NCBI RefSeq assembly: GCF_036898825.1
Contig: NZ_JARUND010000001.1
Span: 4,030,001 to 4,094,000 of the forward strand
Length of the DNA: 64,000 nt
Source of the DNA: Streptomyces sp. B21-083
Lineage (GTDB): Bacteria; Actinomycetota; Actinomycetes; Streptomycetales; Streptomycetaceae
Direction of reading: 5' to 3'
Numbering within the stretch: the stretch's first letter is position 1; each line of letters starts with the position of its first letter. Position numbers and translations under genes: made by a program. A model generated the notes under the pieces. It searched no databases and was not told the DNA's origin. It was given only the letters and a program-made list of their open reading frames with translations. Positions 28,628-36,604 of this stretch are shown here, in pieces.

Positions 28628-28723
28628 ACTCACCCGCGCGGGACGGGACTCTAGGGTGGTCCTCGTCGTTGAGGTGGATGAGGGCAACGGGGACCCTGGG
28701 GATTTCGCGGAGGATCGGGAGCT

Positions 28724-30412
28724 GTGGGCAACAGAAGGCGCGTCGCCGAGCGACGGAGTGCACGCAAGACCAGGCCCGCCGTGATCGGCGGGATGATCGC
28801 CGTGGTCGTCGGCGGCGCCGGTTTCGGCGTGTACGCGCTGTACGGCGGCGGAGCGGCGGCCGAGGACGGCTCCTCCACGGCCGCCACGGCCGACAAGAAG
28901 CCGAAGGTACCGACGGGCCCGGTGCCCGCCACCCAGGTCAAGGCGATCGCCACGCGGTTCCTGACGTCCTGGCAGACAGGCAAGGTCGCCCAGGCCGTGG
29001 CGTCGACGAACGACACCACCGCATCGTCGGCCACCCTCCTCACCGGCTACACCAAGGACGCCCACATCACCGGCGTGACGATCACCCCGGGCACGGCGAC
29101 GGGCGCCAAGGTCCCCTTCACCGTCAAGGGCACGGTGAAGTACGGCGGCACGAGCAAGCCGCTCACCTACGAGAGCGCCCTGACCGTGGTCCGTCGTCCG
29201 TCCGACGGGAAACCGATGGTCGACTGGCACGCGTCGGTGATCCACCCCGACCTGGCGGACGGCGACAAACTCCTGACCGGGGAGTCCGGCACCCCGCCGA
29301 TCAAGGCCGTCGACCGGGACGGCGGTGAGCTGACGCTCGCCAAGTACCCCTCCCTGGGCACGGTCCTGGACAGCCTCAGGGAGAAGTACGGCAAGAAGGC
29401 CGGCGGCAAGGCGGGCATCGAACTGCGCGTCGTGCGCGGTACGGCGTCCAAGGCGGCCAAGTCTGCCGACAAGACGCTGCTGGAGCTGAGCAAGGGCACG
29501 CCGGGCACCGTGAAGACGACGCTGAGCCCGGCGCTGCAGACGGCGGCTGAGGCCCAGGTCGTGAAGAAGCCGAAGTCGTCGGTGGTGCTGCTGCGCCCCT
29601 CGACGGGCGAGATCCTGGCGGTGGCGAACCAGTCGCACGGCTTCAACACGGCGTTCCAGGGCTCGTTGGCGCCGGGTTCGACGATGAAGGTCATCACGTC
29701 GTCGCTGCTGATCGAGAAGAACCTCGCATCACCGGACAAGCCGCACCCGTGCCCGAAGTTCTCGACGTACGGCGGCTGGAAGTTCCAGAACGACGACAAG
29801 TTCGAGATCAAGGGCGGCACGTTCAAGGCGAGTTTCGCGCGGTCCTGCAACACGGCGTTCATCAGCCAGGCGCCCAAACTCGACAACGACAGCCTGACCA
29901 AGCAGGCGCAGCAGGTGTTCGGCCTCGGCATGGACAACTGGGCGATCGGCGTCTCGACCTTCGACGGCTCGGTGCCGGTGCAGTCGCAGGCCCAGATGGC
30001 GGCGTCGCTGATCGGGCAGGGCGGGGTGCGGATGAACCCCCTGAACATGGCGTCGGTGGCGGCGACCGTCGGATCCGGCGTCTTCCGCCAGCCGTATCTG
30101 GTCTCCCCGGACGTGGACGGCCGTACGTTGGCGACGGCCTCGCGGACCATGTCGTCGTCGACGCTGTCGCAGCTGCGGGAGCTGATGCAGTACACGGCGG
30201 CGTACGGCACCGCGGCCGAGGCGATGGCCGGACTCGGCCCGAACTACGGCGCGAAGACGGGCTCCGCGGAGGTCGACGGCCAGGACAAGCCGAACGGCTG
30301 GTTCACGGCGTACCGGGGAGACCTGGCAGGCGCGGGCGTGGTCGTCGAGGGCGGCCACGGCGGCAGCACGGCGGGCCCGATCGTGGCGGCACTGCTGCGG
30401 GCGGGTTCGTAA
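28724..30412 (+). CDS. Penicillin-binding protein (tandem paralogue)
   Basis: A 562-residue protein with the same domain order as its neighbour: basic N-terminus and anchor (PAVIGGMIAVVVGGAGFGVYAL), NTF2-like domain (TRFLTSWQTGKVAQAVASTND...), linker, transpeptidase with APGSTMKVI, RSCNTAFI and AKTGSAEV. GTG 28724 with GGAGGATCGGGAG upstream. The two genes share their motifs almost word for word and must come from a tandem duplication. Probably co-transcribed with the first. Confidence 0.92.
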   Translation: MGNRRRVAERRSARKTRPAVIGGMIAVVVGGAGFGVYALYGGGAAAEDGSSTAATADKKPKVPTGPVPATQVKAIATRFLTSWQTGKVAQAVASTNDTTASSATLLTGYTKDAHITGVTITPGTATGAKVPFTVKGTVKYGGTSKPLTYESALTVVRRPSDGKPMVDWHASVIHPDLADGDKLLTGESGTPPIKAVDRDGGELTLAKYPSLGTVLDSLREKYGKKAGGKAGIELRVVRGTASKAAKSADKTLLELSKGTPGTVKTTLSPALQTAAEAQVVKKPKSSVVLLRPSTGEILAVANQSHGFNTAFQGSLAPGSTMKVITSSLLIEKNLASPDKPHPCPKFSTYGGWKFQNDDKFEIKGGTFKASFARSCNTAFISQAPKLDNDSLTKQAQQVFGLGMDNWAIGVSTFDGSVPVQSQAQMAASLIGQGGVRMNPLNMASVAATVGSGVFRQPYLVSPDVDGRTLATASRTMSSSTLSQLRELMQYTAAYGTAAEAMAGLGPNYGAKTGSAEVDGQDKPNGWFTAYRGDLAGAGVVVEGGHGGSTAGPIVAALLRAGS

Positions 30413-30516
30413 CCGACCGGGGTGGCGCCTGAGGAGAAGGCCCGTCCAGCCCGACCTTCTTTCCCACCCACCCGCATTTCCAGCCCGTTGGGGGTCCCCC
30501 CTCTGGGGGAGTTTGT

Positions 30517-30607
30517 GGACAAGGCCCGTTCAGGGCCGGAGCGGGGTCTGGGGGCGCAGCCCCCAGGTACAGGATGGGACGGGTAGGGGCGGCGGGGGCG
30601 AGAAAAC
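30517..30607. repeat. Dispersed Streptomyces intergenic repeat with terminator-type hairpins
   Basis: The run GGACAAGGCCCGTTCAGGGCC..GGGGTCTGGGGGCGCAGCCCCCAGG..GGATGGGACGGGTAGGGGCGGCGGGGG is a sequence I recognise as recurring between genes in many Streptomyces genomes, usually behind stop codons. It lies between the second PBP gene and the convergent ssgE-like gene. Confidence 0.6.
30548..30566. terminator. Hairpin terminator between convergent genes
   Basis: CTGGGGGC (30548-30555), loop GCA, GCCCCCAG (30559-30566): an 8-bp perfect stem inside the dispersed repeat, placed between the PBP gene and the oppositely oriented ssgE-like gene. Confidence 0.6.
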
Positions 30608-30613
30608 CCGACC

Positions 30614-30961
30614 TCAGCTGCTGACCCGCGCCCCCGCCATATACGTACGCCGCAAGAACCGCATCAGCGTCTTCCTCTCGAACTGCACCACCGACACACC
30701 CCCCGCCGAGTGGAACTCGACCACCGCCTGCACCCGCCCGCACGGCCACACCCGCACCTCCCCGGACCCCACCGGCGCCCGCAGCCCCTCCTCCAGCAGG
30801 GACCGGGAGAACGTCCACTCGTGGGAGCCGGGCAGCCCGACGCGGACCGCCCGCGGATCGGTGTCCGGGTCGTAGCGCAGGACCACCGGGACCGCGTCGC
30901 GGTCGTCGTCCTCGGTGTCCGTGACGATATGGGCTCGCGCGTACTGCTCGACTACGGACAT
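30614..30961 (-). CDS. ssgE: SsgA-like sporulation protein, probably SsgE
   Basis: A 115-residue SsgA-like protein (SALP). The family's beta-rich core is seen: VPVVLRYDPDTDPRAVRVGLPGSHEWTFSRSLLEEGLRAPVGSGEVRVWP and VQAVVEFHSAGGVSVVQFERKTLMRFLRRTY. SALPs occur only in sporulating actinomycetes and steer septum formation and spore-wall remodelling; SsgE has been linked to spore separation. The assignment to SsgE rests on the N-terminus MSVVEQYARAHIVTD and on the position between the PBP pair and the cbi genes; another SALP is possible. ATG 30961 has AGGGG upstream. Confidence 0.75.
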   Translation of the reverse strand: MSVVEQYARAHIVTDTEDDDRDAVPVVLRYDPDTDPRAVRVGLPGSHEWTFSRSLLEEGLRAPVGSGEVRVWPCGRVQAVVEFHSAGGVSVVQFERKTLMRFLRRTYMAGARVSS

Positions 30962-31073
30962 CAGACTGCCCCTTACGCTGCGTAACCTGTGCGGAAACTG
31001 TGGATCCGCTCCCACTTCCTCTCCAATGTCGCATATTTTCCCATTTACGCCCCAGATTGCTTTCATCTCGCTC

Positions 31074-31090
31074 TTGCGAAAGGTTCGCAA
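31074..31090 (+). promoter_or_regulatory. Nur-box-like palindrome upstream of cbiM
   Basis: TTGCGA-AAGGT-TCGCAA is a 17-base sequence with perfect 7-bp arms (TTGCGAA / TTCGCAA). It has the layout of the nickel regulator Nur operator of Streptomyces (TTGCaa-N5-ttGCAA), with the TTGC and GCAA ends conserved, and ends 20 bases before the cbiM start in a 149-base divergent region shared with the ssgE-like gene. Functional assignment is inference. Confidence 0.5.
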
Positions 31091-31110
31091 CAAGCCACTA
31101 TCATCAGACG

Positions 31111-32175
31111 GTGCATGTGCCCGATGGATTCATCAACGCCCCCGTCTCCGTAGCGGCCGGAGTCGTCGCCGCCGGTGCCGTCGCCGTGAGCCTGCGCGGC
31201 GCCCGGCGCGAGCTGGACGAACGGATCGCGCCGCTCGCCGGTCTGGTGGCCGCGTTCATCTTCGCCGTGCAGATGCTGAACTTCCCGGTCGCCGCCGGAA
31301 CCAGCGGACACCTGCTGGGCGGCGCGCTCGCCGCGATACTCGTGGGCCCCTACACAGGGGTCCTGTGCGTGTCCGTCGTCCTGCTCATGCAGGGCATCCT
31401 CTTCGCGGACGGCGGCCTCACCGCGCTCGGCGTGAACATCACGGTGATGGCCGTCGTGACGACGGTCGTCGCCTACGCCACCTTCCGGGGCCTGGCGAAG
31501 GTGCTGCCCAAGAAGCGCCGTTCCGTCACCGTCTCCGCCTTCGTCGCCGCCGCGCTCTCCGTACCGGCCGCCGCCCTCGCCTTCACGCTCGTCTACGCGA
31601 TCGGCGGCACGACGGACGTACCGATCGGCCGGGTCCTCACCGCGATGGTGGGCGTGCACGTGCTGATCGGGCTCGGCGAGGCCGCGATCACCGCGTTCAC
31701 GGTCGGCGCCGTCATCGCCGTACGGCCGGATCTCGTGTACGGCGCCCGGGGCCTGCGCCAGAAGCTCCAACTGCGGGTCGGCGGCGAACTGGTGGACGCG
31801 ACACCGCAGCAGCCGCAGCTCACCCCCGTGCCCTCCCTCTCCCCCGCCGGCGCCCACCGCACCCGCGCGGTCTGGCTCACCGGCCTCGCCGCCTCCCTCG
31901 TCCTCGCCGGTGTCGTCAGCTTCTACGCCTCCGCCAGCCCGGACGGCCTGGAGAAGGTCGCCGCCGACAAGGGCATCGACGCCAAGGCCGAGGACCACGC
32001 CGCCGCCGACTCCCCGCTCGCCGACTACAGCGTCGAGGGCATCACCGACGGGCGGCTCTCCGGCGGCCTCGCCGGTGTGATCGGCGTCGGCGTCACGGTC
32101 GTCGCCGGGACGGGGATCTTCTGGGCGGTACGCAGGCGCAGCGCCACGAGCGACACCACCCCCACGAGCGTCTGA
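31111..32175 (+). CDS. cbiM: ECF cobalt/nickel transporter substrate-binding subunit, CbiM-CbiN fusion
   Basis: A 354-residue membrane protein. The mature N-terminus MHVPDGFI supplies the metal-binding Met-His of the S component; about seven helices follow (AGLVAAFIFAVQMLNFPVAAGTSGHLLGG with the conserved His, LLMQGILFADGGLTALGVNITVM). After residue 245 a CbiN-like part is fused: a helix (AVWLTGLAASLVLAGVVSFYA), the motif SPDGLEKVA and a final helix. Substrate is Ni2+ or Co2+; the Nur-type box favours nickel. GTG 31111 is the start. First of three genes cbiMN-cbiQ-cbiO. Confidence 0.9.
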   Translation: MHVPDGFINAPVSVAAGVVAAGAVAVSLRGARRELDERIAPLAGLVAAFIFAVQMLNFPVAAGTSGHLLGGALAAILVGPYTGVLCVSVVLLMQGILFADGGLTALGVNITVMAVVTTVVAYATFRGLAKVLPKKRRSVTVSAFVAAALSVPAAALAFTLVYAIGGTTDVPIGRVLTAMVGVHVLIGLGEAAITAFTVGAVIAVRPDLVYGARGLRQKLQLRVGGELVDATPQQPQLTPVPSLSPAGAHRTRAVWLTGLAASLVLAGVVSFYASASPDGLEKVAADKGIDAKAEDHAAADSPLADYSVEGITDGRLSGGLAGVIGVGVTVVAGTGIFWAVRRRSATSDTTPTSV

Positions 32176-32176
32176 C

Positions 32177-32938
32177 ATGGGCGCCGGACACGCCCATCGG
32201 CTCTACCGGCACGCGCACTCGCCCGTGCACGCGCTGCCGCCGCACACCAAGCTCGCCGCCGCGTTCGCCTTCGTGATCGTGGTCGTCTCCACCCCCCGCG
32301 AGGCGGTGTGGGCCTTCGCGGTGTACGCCGTACTGCTGGGAACCGTGGCCCGCGCCGCCCAGGTGCCCGCCGCCTTCCTGCTCAAGCGCCTGCTGATCGA
32401 GGTCCCCTTCGTCGCCTTCGCCGTGCTCATGCCGTTCGTGGCACAGGGCGAGCGGGTGGAGGTCCTGGGCATGTCGCTGAGCGTCAACGGCCTCTGGGGC
32501 GCCTGGAACGTGCTCGCCAAGGGCACCCTCGGCGTCGCCACCTCCGTACTCCTCGCCTCCACCACCGAACTGCGCGAACTGCTCCTCGGGCTCCAACGCC
32601 TCAGGCTTCCGCCGCTGCTCGTACAGATCGCCTCCTTCATGATCCGGTACGGCGATGTCATCGCCGACGAGATGCGGCGGATGCGGATCGCCCGGGAGTC
32701 CCGGGGCTTCGAGGCGCGGGGCGTACGGCACTGGGGGGTGCTGGCGAAGTCCGCCGGGGCACTGTTCATCCGGTCGTACGAGCGGGGCGAGCGCGTACAT
32801 CTGGCCATGGTGAGCCGGGGGTACGCCGGTTCCATGCCCGTCATCGACGAGGTGACCGCGTCCCGGGCACAGTGGTCGTACGCCTTCGCCCTGCCCGTCG
32901 CCGCGCTCGCCGTCTGTCTGCTGGGATGGTCTCTGTGA
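32177..32938 (+). CDS. cbiQ: ECF transporter transmembrane (T) component CbiQ
   Basis: A 253-residue protein with several helices and the two short coupling motifs of T components, ARESRGFEARGVRHWG and MVSRGYAGSMP (A-R-G type), which contact the ATPase. It starts one base after the cbiM stop. With CbiM and CbiO it forms a complete energy-coupling-factor transporter. Confidence 0.92.
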   Translation: MGAGHAHRLYRHAHSPVHALPPHTKLAAAFAFVIVVVSTPREAVWAFAVYAVLLGTVARAAQVPAAFLLKRLLIEVPFVAFAVLMPFVAQGERVEVLGMSLSVNGLWGAWNVLAKGTLGVATSVLLASTTELRELLLGLQRLRLPPLLVQIASFMIRYGDVIADEMRRMRIARESRGFEARGVRHWGVLAKSAGALFIRSYERGERVHLAMVSRGYAGSMPVIDEVTASRAQWSYAFALPVAALAVCLLGWSL

Positions 32939-33726
32939 CAACCTCGACCCCACCCCCGGCGCCCCCCTCACCCTCCCCCTCACTCGAAGTGGCCGGGCTG
33001 GCCTACGCCTACCCCGACGGCCATCAGGCCCTCTTCGGCGTCGACTTCACGGTCGGGCGCGGTGAGCGGGTGGCGCTGCTCGGGCCCAACGGGGCCGGCA
33101 AGACGACCCTCGTGCTGCACCTCAACGGCATCCTCACCGGCGGGGCGGGGACGGTCACCGTCGCCGGGATGCCTGTCGGCAAACAGCACATGGCCGAAAT
33201 CCGACGCAAGGTCGGAATCGTCTTCCAGGACCCCGACGACCAGCTCTTCATGCCGACCGTGCGCGAGGACGTCGCCTTCGGACCGGCCGCCGCCGGGATG
33301 AAGGGCGAGGAACTGGAGCGGCGCGTCCGTACGGCCCTCGACCTGGTCGGGATGGCGGACTTCGCCAACCGCCCGCCGCACCATCTCTCCTTCGGGCAGC
33401 GACGCCGGGTGGCCGTGGCGACGGTGCTCGCCATGGAGCCCGAGATCCTCGTCCTCGACGAGCCGTCGTCCAACCTCGACCCCGCCTCGCGCCGCGAACT
33501 GGCCGACATCCTGCGGTCGTTGGACGTCACCGTCCTCATGGTCACGCACGATCTGCCGTACGCCCTGGAGCTGTGCCCGCGCGCGCTGGTCCTCAGCGAG
33601 GGCGTCATCGCCGCCGACGGCCCCACCGGCGACCTCCTGGCCGACGACGCCCTGATGCGCGCCCACCGTCTGGAACTGCCCTTCGGGTTCGACCCACGGT
33701 CGGTCTCCGCCATCCGCACCCCGTGA
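32935..33726 (+). CDS. cbiO: ECF transporter ATPase CbiO
   Basis: A 263-residue ABC ATPase: Walker A GPNGAGKTT (50-58), Q-loop FQDPDDQLF typical of ECF ATPases, signature LSFGQRRRVAVAT, Walker B ILVLDEPSSNLD and switch His in VMVTHD. The GTG at 32935 overlaps the cbiQ stop (GTGA) and has GGGATGG upstream; an ATG nine bases earlier is in frame. A single ATPase gene implies a homodimer. Confidence 0.93.
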   Translation: MTTSTPPPAPPSPSPSLEVAGLAYAYPDGHQALFGVDFTVGRGERVALLGPNGAGKTTLVLHLNGILTGGAGTVTVAGMPVGKQHMAEIRRKVGIVFQDPDDQLFMPTVREDVAFGPAAAGMKGEELERRVRTALDLVGMADFANRPPHHLSFGQRRRVAVATVLAMEPEILVLDEPSSNLDPASRRELADILRSLDVTVLMVTHDLPYALELCPRALVLSEGVIAADGPTGDLLADDALMRAHRLELPFGFDPRSVSAIRTP

Positions 33727-33763
33727 CGTTCATAACATCCGTGGCGTCCGTGACAATGGGCGC

Positions 33764-34240
33764 GTGATCGAACAAGAGGACGCGCACAACCCCGCGTCGC
33801 CGCGCCTCGACGACCAGTTGTGCTTCGCGCTGTACGCGGCCCAGCGCGCGATGACCGCCGCCTACCGCCCGCTCCTCGACGAGCTGGGCCTCACCTACCC
33901 GCAGTACCTCGTGCTGCTGGTCCTGTGGGAGCGCGGCGAGGTGACCGTGAAGGAGCTGGGCGCCGCCCTGTGCCTCGACTACGGCACGGTCTCGCCGCTG
34001 CTCAAGCGGCTGGAGGCGGCGGCGCTGGTCCGCCGGGAGCGGTCGGCGCTGGACGAGCGGTCGGTGTCCGTCCGCGTCACCGCGCTCGGCGAGGAACTCC
34101 GGGAGCGTGCGGCGCGCGTACCGGGCGCGCTGCTCGCGGCGACGGAGCTGAGCGGGGGCGAGGTGGCGCGGCTGCGGGGCGAGCTGTGGGCACTGGCGGA
34201 ACGGGCGCAGGGTGCGGCCGACCGCGCCCGTCTGACCTGA
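33764..34240 (+). CDS. ohrR: Organic-hydroperoxide-responsive MarR repressor OhrR
   Basis: A 158-residue MarR protein of the OhrR group. The reactive Cys is C20 in LDDQLCFALYAAQR, the family's peroxide-sensing position, and the winged helix reads VTVKELGAALCLDYGTVSPLLKRLEAAALVRRERSALDERSVSV. It should repress itself and the ohr gene 137 bases downstream until its Cys is oxidised. GTG 33764 start. Confidence 0.9.
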   Translation: MIEQEDAHNPASPRLDDQLCFALYAAQRAMTAAYRPLLDELGLTYPQYLVLLVLWERGEVTVKELGAALCLDYGTVSPLLKRLEAAALVRRERSALDERSVSVRVTALGEELRERAARVPGALLAATELSGGEVARLRGELWALAERAQGAADRARLT

Positions 34241-34377
34241 GGTTACTCACGACCTCCACCCCCGGATGACGGACGCACCCCTACCAGCCGGTACCTTGTG
34301 CACGATGTAGTTGTGCTCTTCGCAGTTTCTACACATGGTTCCGTGCTTCTGTTGTCCGCTTTGGGGGAGGTTCTGCC

Positions 34378-34851
34378 GTGACTGACGCCGGTATCGACGT
34401 CGAGGCCCGTACAGATACCCGTACAGACAGTCGTCCGACGAAGATCATGTACGTCGCCGAGGCCACCGCCCACGGCGGCCGGAACGGCGATGTCACCAGC
34501 CAGGACGGCCAGATCGCCCTGAAGGTGGCGATGCCTCCGCAGCTGGGCGGCGACGGCAACGGCACCAACCCGGAGCAGTTGTTCGCGGCCGGTTACAGCT
34601 CCTGCTTCCACAACGCGCTGGTCCTGGTCGGCCGCCGCGAGGGCTACGACCTGTCGGGCTCCACGGTCGCCGCGAAGGTCGGCATCGGCCCCAACAAGCA
34701 GCAGGGCTACGGGCTCGCGGTCGCCCTGAGCGTCTCGCTGCCGATCCTGGACCAGGACATCGCGGCCAAGCTGGTCGACGCGGCCCACATGGTCTGCCCG
34801 TACTCGAACGCCACCCGCGACAACATCGACGTGACGATCATCCTGGGCTGA
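34378..34851 (+). CDS. ohr: Organic hydroperoxide resistance protein Ohr
   Basis: A 157-residue OsmC/Ohr-fold peroxidase. Both catalytic Cys are present: C76 in GYSSCFHNAL and C140 in MVCPYSNATRDNIDV. It reduces organic and fatty-acid hydroperoxides with lipoylated proteins as donor. GTG 34378 has GGGGGAGG upstream. About 20 residues at the N-terminus (TDAGIDVEARTDTRTDSRP) are longer than usual. The gap to ohrR probably contains the OhrR operator, but I see no convincing palindrome. Confidence 0.93.
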   Translation: MTDAGIDVEARTDTRTDSRPTKIMYVAEATAHGGRNGDVTSQDGQIALKVAMPPQLGGDGNGTNPEQLFAAGYSSCFHNALVLVGRREGYDLSGSTVAAKVGIGPNKQQGYGLAVALSVSLPILDQDIAAKLVDAAHMVCPYSNATRDNIDVTIILG

Positions 34852-34865
34852 GGAATCGCGAGCGG

Positions 34866-36068
34866 GTGAGCGGACGTTACAGCCGCGTGGACCTGAACGT
34901 GAATGGCACGGTGGCAGCGGGCTTCGAGCCCGTACGAGCGGCGTTCGCGGCGAACTTCGCGACCGGCGGCGAGCACGGCGCCGCGGTCACCGTGTACCGG
35001 GACGGGCGCCGGGTCGTCGACCTGTGGGCCGGTACCCGTGATGTCGACGGCGACGCCCCCTGGGAGCACGGCACCGCGCAGATCGTGCGCTCGGCGACGA
35101 AGGGCGTCGCCGCCGCCGCACTCCTGATGCTGGCCGAGCGCGGCGAGCTGGACCTGGACGCGCCCGTGGGCGAGTACTGGCCGGAGTTCAAGGCGGCGGG
35201 CAAGGAGCGGACCCTCGTACGGCACCTGCTCGCGCACCGCGCCGGCGTCCCCGTCCTCGACCGGCCGCTCACCCCCGCGCAGGCCGCCGATCCCGACCTC
35301 GGCGCGGCGGCGGTCGCGGCGCAAGCGCCGGTCTGGGCGCCGGGGACGGACCACGGGTACCACGCGCAGACGTACAGCTGGCTGACGGGCGAGCTCGTAC
35401 GGCGGGTCGGCGGGCGCCCCATCGGGGAGTGGGTCGCGGCGGAGATCGCGGGACCGGCCGGCCTCGACCTGTGGCTCGGGCTGCCGGACGCGGAGGCGGG
35501 ACGCGTGGGCCGGGTGGGCCGGGTCCAGACCCCGGAGACGGGCGGCCCGGGCCTCCGGACCCGCCCCAAACGGTCCGTCGCCGACGCCTACGCCGACCCG
35601 GACTCCCTCACCAGCCGCGCCTTCGCCGCGATCACCCCGCTGCCCGACGAGAACGACCCCGCGTACCGGGCCGCTGCCCTCCCCGCCTCCAACGGCATCG
35701 CCACGGCCGACGGACTCGCCCGCTTCTACGCCTCCCTGATCGGCCAAGTCGACGGCGGGGCACGTCTGTTCACCCCGGCGACGGCCGAGCTGGCCCGGCG
35801 CGAGCAGTCGGCCGGCCCGGACCGCGTACTGGTCATCGGCACCCGCTTCGGCCTCGGCTACATGCTCCATGGCACGGCCGCGCCCCTCCTCTCCACCGGC
35901 TCCTTCGGCCACCCGGGCAGGGGTGGCGCCCTCGGCTTCGCCGACCCCGAGTCGGGCATCGCGTTCGGCTATGTGACGAACGGCTTCCGCAAGAGCGTGA
36001 CGGCGGACGGGCGCGCGCAGGCGCTGGTGCGGGCGGTGCGGGCCGTCCTCCTATCCGAGGGCCAGTGA
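34866..36068 (+). CDS. Class C beta-lactamase-like serine hydrolase (esterase type)
   Basis: A 400-residue cytoplasmic-looking protein (no signal peptide) with the nucleophile S76-x-x-K79 (RSATKGVAAAALLMLAERGELDLD), HLLAHRAGVP, and a Tyr motif near YHAQTYSW; the C-terminal HPGRGG replaces the KTG-like box. This is the EstB/lactone-hydrolase-like branch rather than a true beta-lactamase. Its 3' end overlaps the convergent DUF1876 gene by 18 bases. Confidence 0.82.
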   Translation: MSGRYSRVDLNVNGTVAAGFEPVRAAFAANFATGGEHGAAVTVYRDGRRVVDLWAGTRDVDGDAPWEHGTAQIVRSATKGVAAAALLMLAERGELDLDAPVGEYWPEFKAAGKERTLVRHLLAHRAGVPVLDRPLTPAQAADPDLGAAAVAAQAPVWAPGTDHGYHAQTYSWLTGELVRRVGGRPIGEWVAAEIAGPAGLDLWLGLPDAEAGRVGRVGRVQTPETGGPGLRTRPKRSVADAYADPDSLTSRAFAAITPLPDENDPAYRAAALPASNGIATADGLARFYASLIGQVDGGARLFTPATAELARREQSAGPDRVLVIGTRFGLGYMLHGTAAPLLSTGSFGHPGRGGALGFADPESGIAFGYVTNGFRKSVTADGRAQALVRAVRAVLLSEGQ

Positions 36069-36329
36069 ACGCGACCTGCGCCCCGACGCCTCGTCGATCT
36101 CGTCGTGGGCCTTCGTCAGCAGCCTCATCGCCAGTTCGTTGAGGGCGCGCGCTCCGGCGATCTCCTCGCCGATGCGCGGCTGGTTCTCGTCGGACCGGTG
36201 ACGGCTGGCGTACCCGTTGGCCCGTACCTCGCTCCCGTCCGCGAGCCGTACGAGGGCGGCGGCCCGCGTGCGCTGCTCGTCCTCCTCGAACTCCAGCTCT
36301 ACATGCCATCCCACTGCGGTGTGCGTCAT
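36051..36329 (-). CDS. DUF1876 (dsRBD-like fold) protein
   Basis: A 92-residue protein starting MTHTAVGWHVELEFEEDEQRTRAAALVRLADG, the DUF1876 signature, with NELAMRLLTKAHDEIDE as the final helix. The start is set by an ideal GGAGGTGAT eight bases before ATG 36329. The family is actinobacterial, small and of unknown function. Convergent and overlapping with the serine hydrolase gene. Confidence 0.8.
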   Translation of the reverse strand: MTHTAVGWHVELEFEEDEQRTRAAALVRLADGSEVRANGYASRHRSDENQPRIGEEIAGARALNELAMRLLTKAHDEIDEASGRRSRSLALG

Positions 36330-36536
36330 GACGATCACCTCCGGTACCGCTGCTTCCAGGGTGCTCCTGTCGGCCTCCGCACGCACATGTGCCGCGAGTA
36401 CTGAGTCCGGCGTATCTCCGGCGCGTCCGTTGTGTGACGTTCGTCGCGTTCGCCCCGGGCGAGGGATGCGCGCTCTCCCCTCAGTCGTACGCTGCAAGCA
36501 CCCCCGCACCGACCGCACCGACGCCAAGGAGTTGTC

Positions 36537-36581
36537 GTGCCCCATACCTTCGGCCGCCCCCGCCTCCACGGCTGCCGTTAA
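36537..36581 (+). CDS. Possible 14-residue leader peptide
   Basis: AAGGAG five to six bases before a GTG at 36537 starts a short frame (VPHTFGRPRLHGCR then TAA) 24 bases before the metallophosphoesterase start, whose own ribosome binding site is poor. It could be a translated leader coupling or controlling the downstream gene, or the relic of an earlier start in another frame. Confidence 0.3.
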   Translation: MPHTFGRPRLHGCR

Positions 36582-36604
36582 CGGGCCACGGGCACGTTCC
36601 GATC

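Noticed and set aside
30962..31110. Possible cobalamin riboswitch upstream of cbiM
   Set aside because: The intergenic region is only 149 bases, and no convincing B12 box with its paired helices is seen; the Nur-type palindrome is a better explanation.
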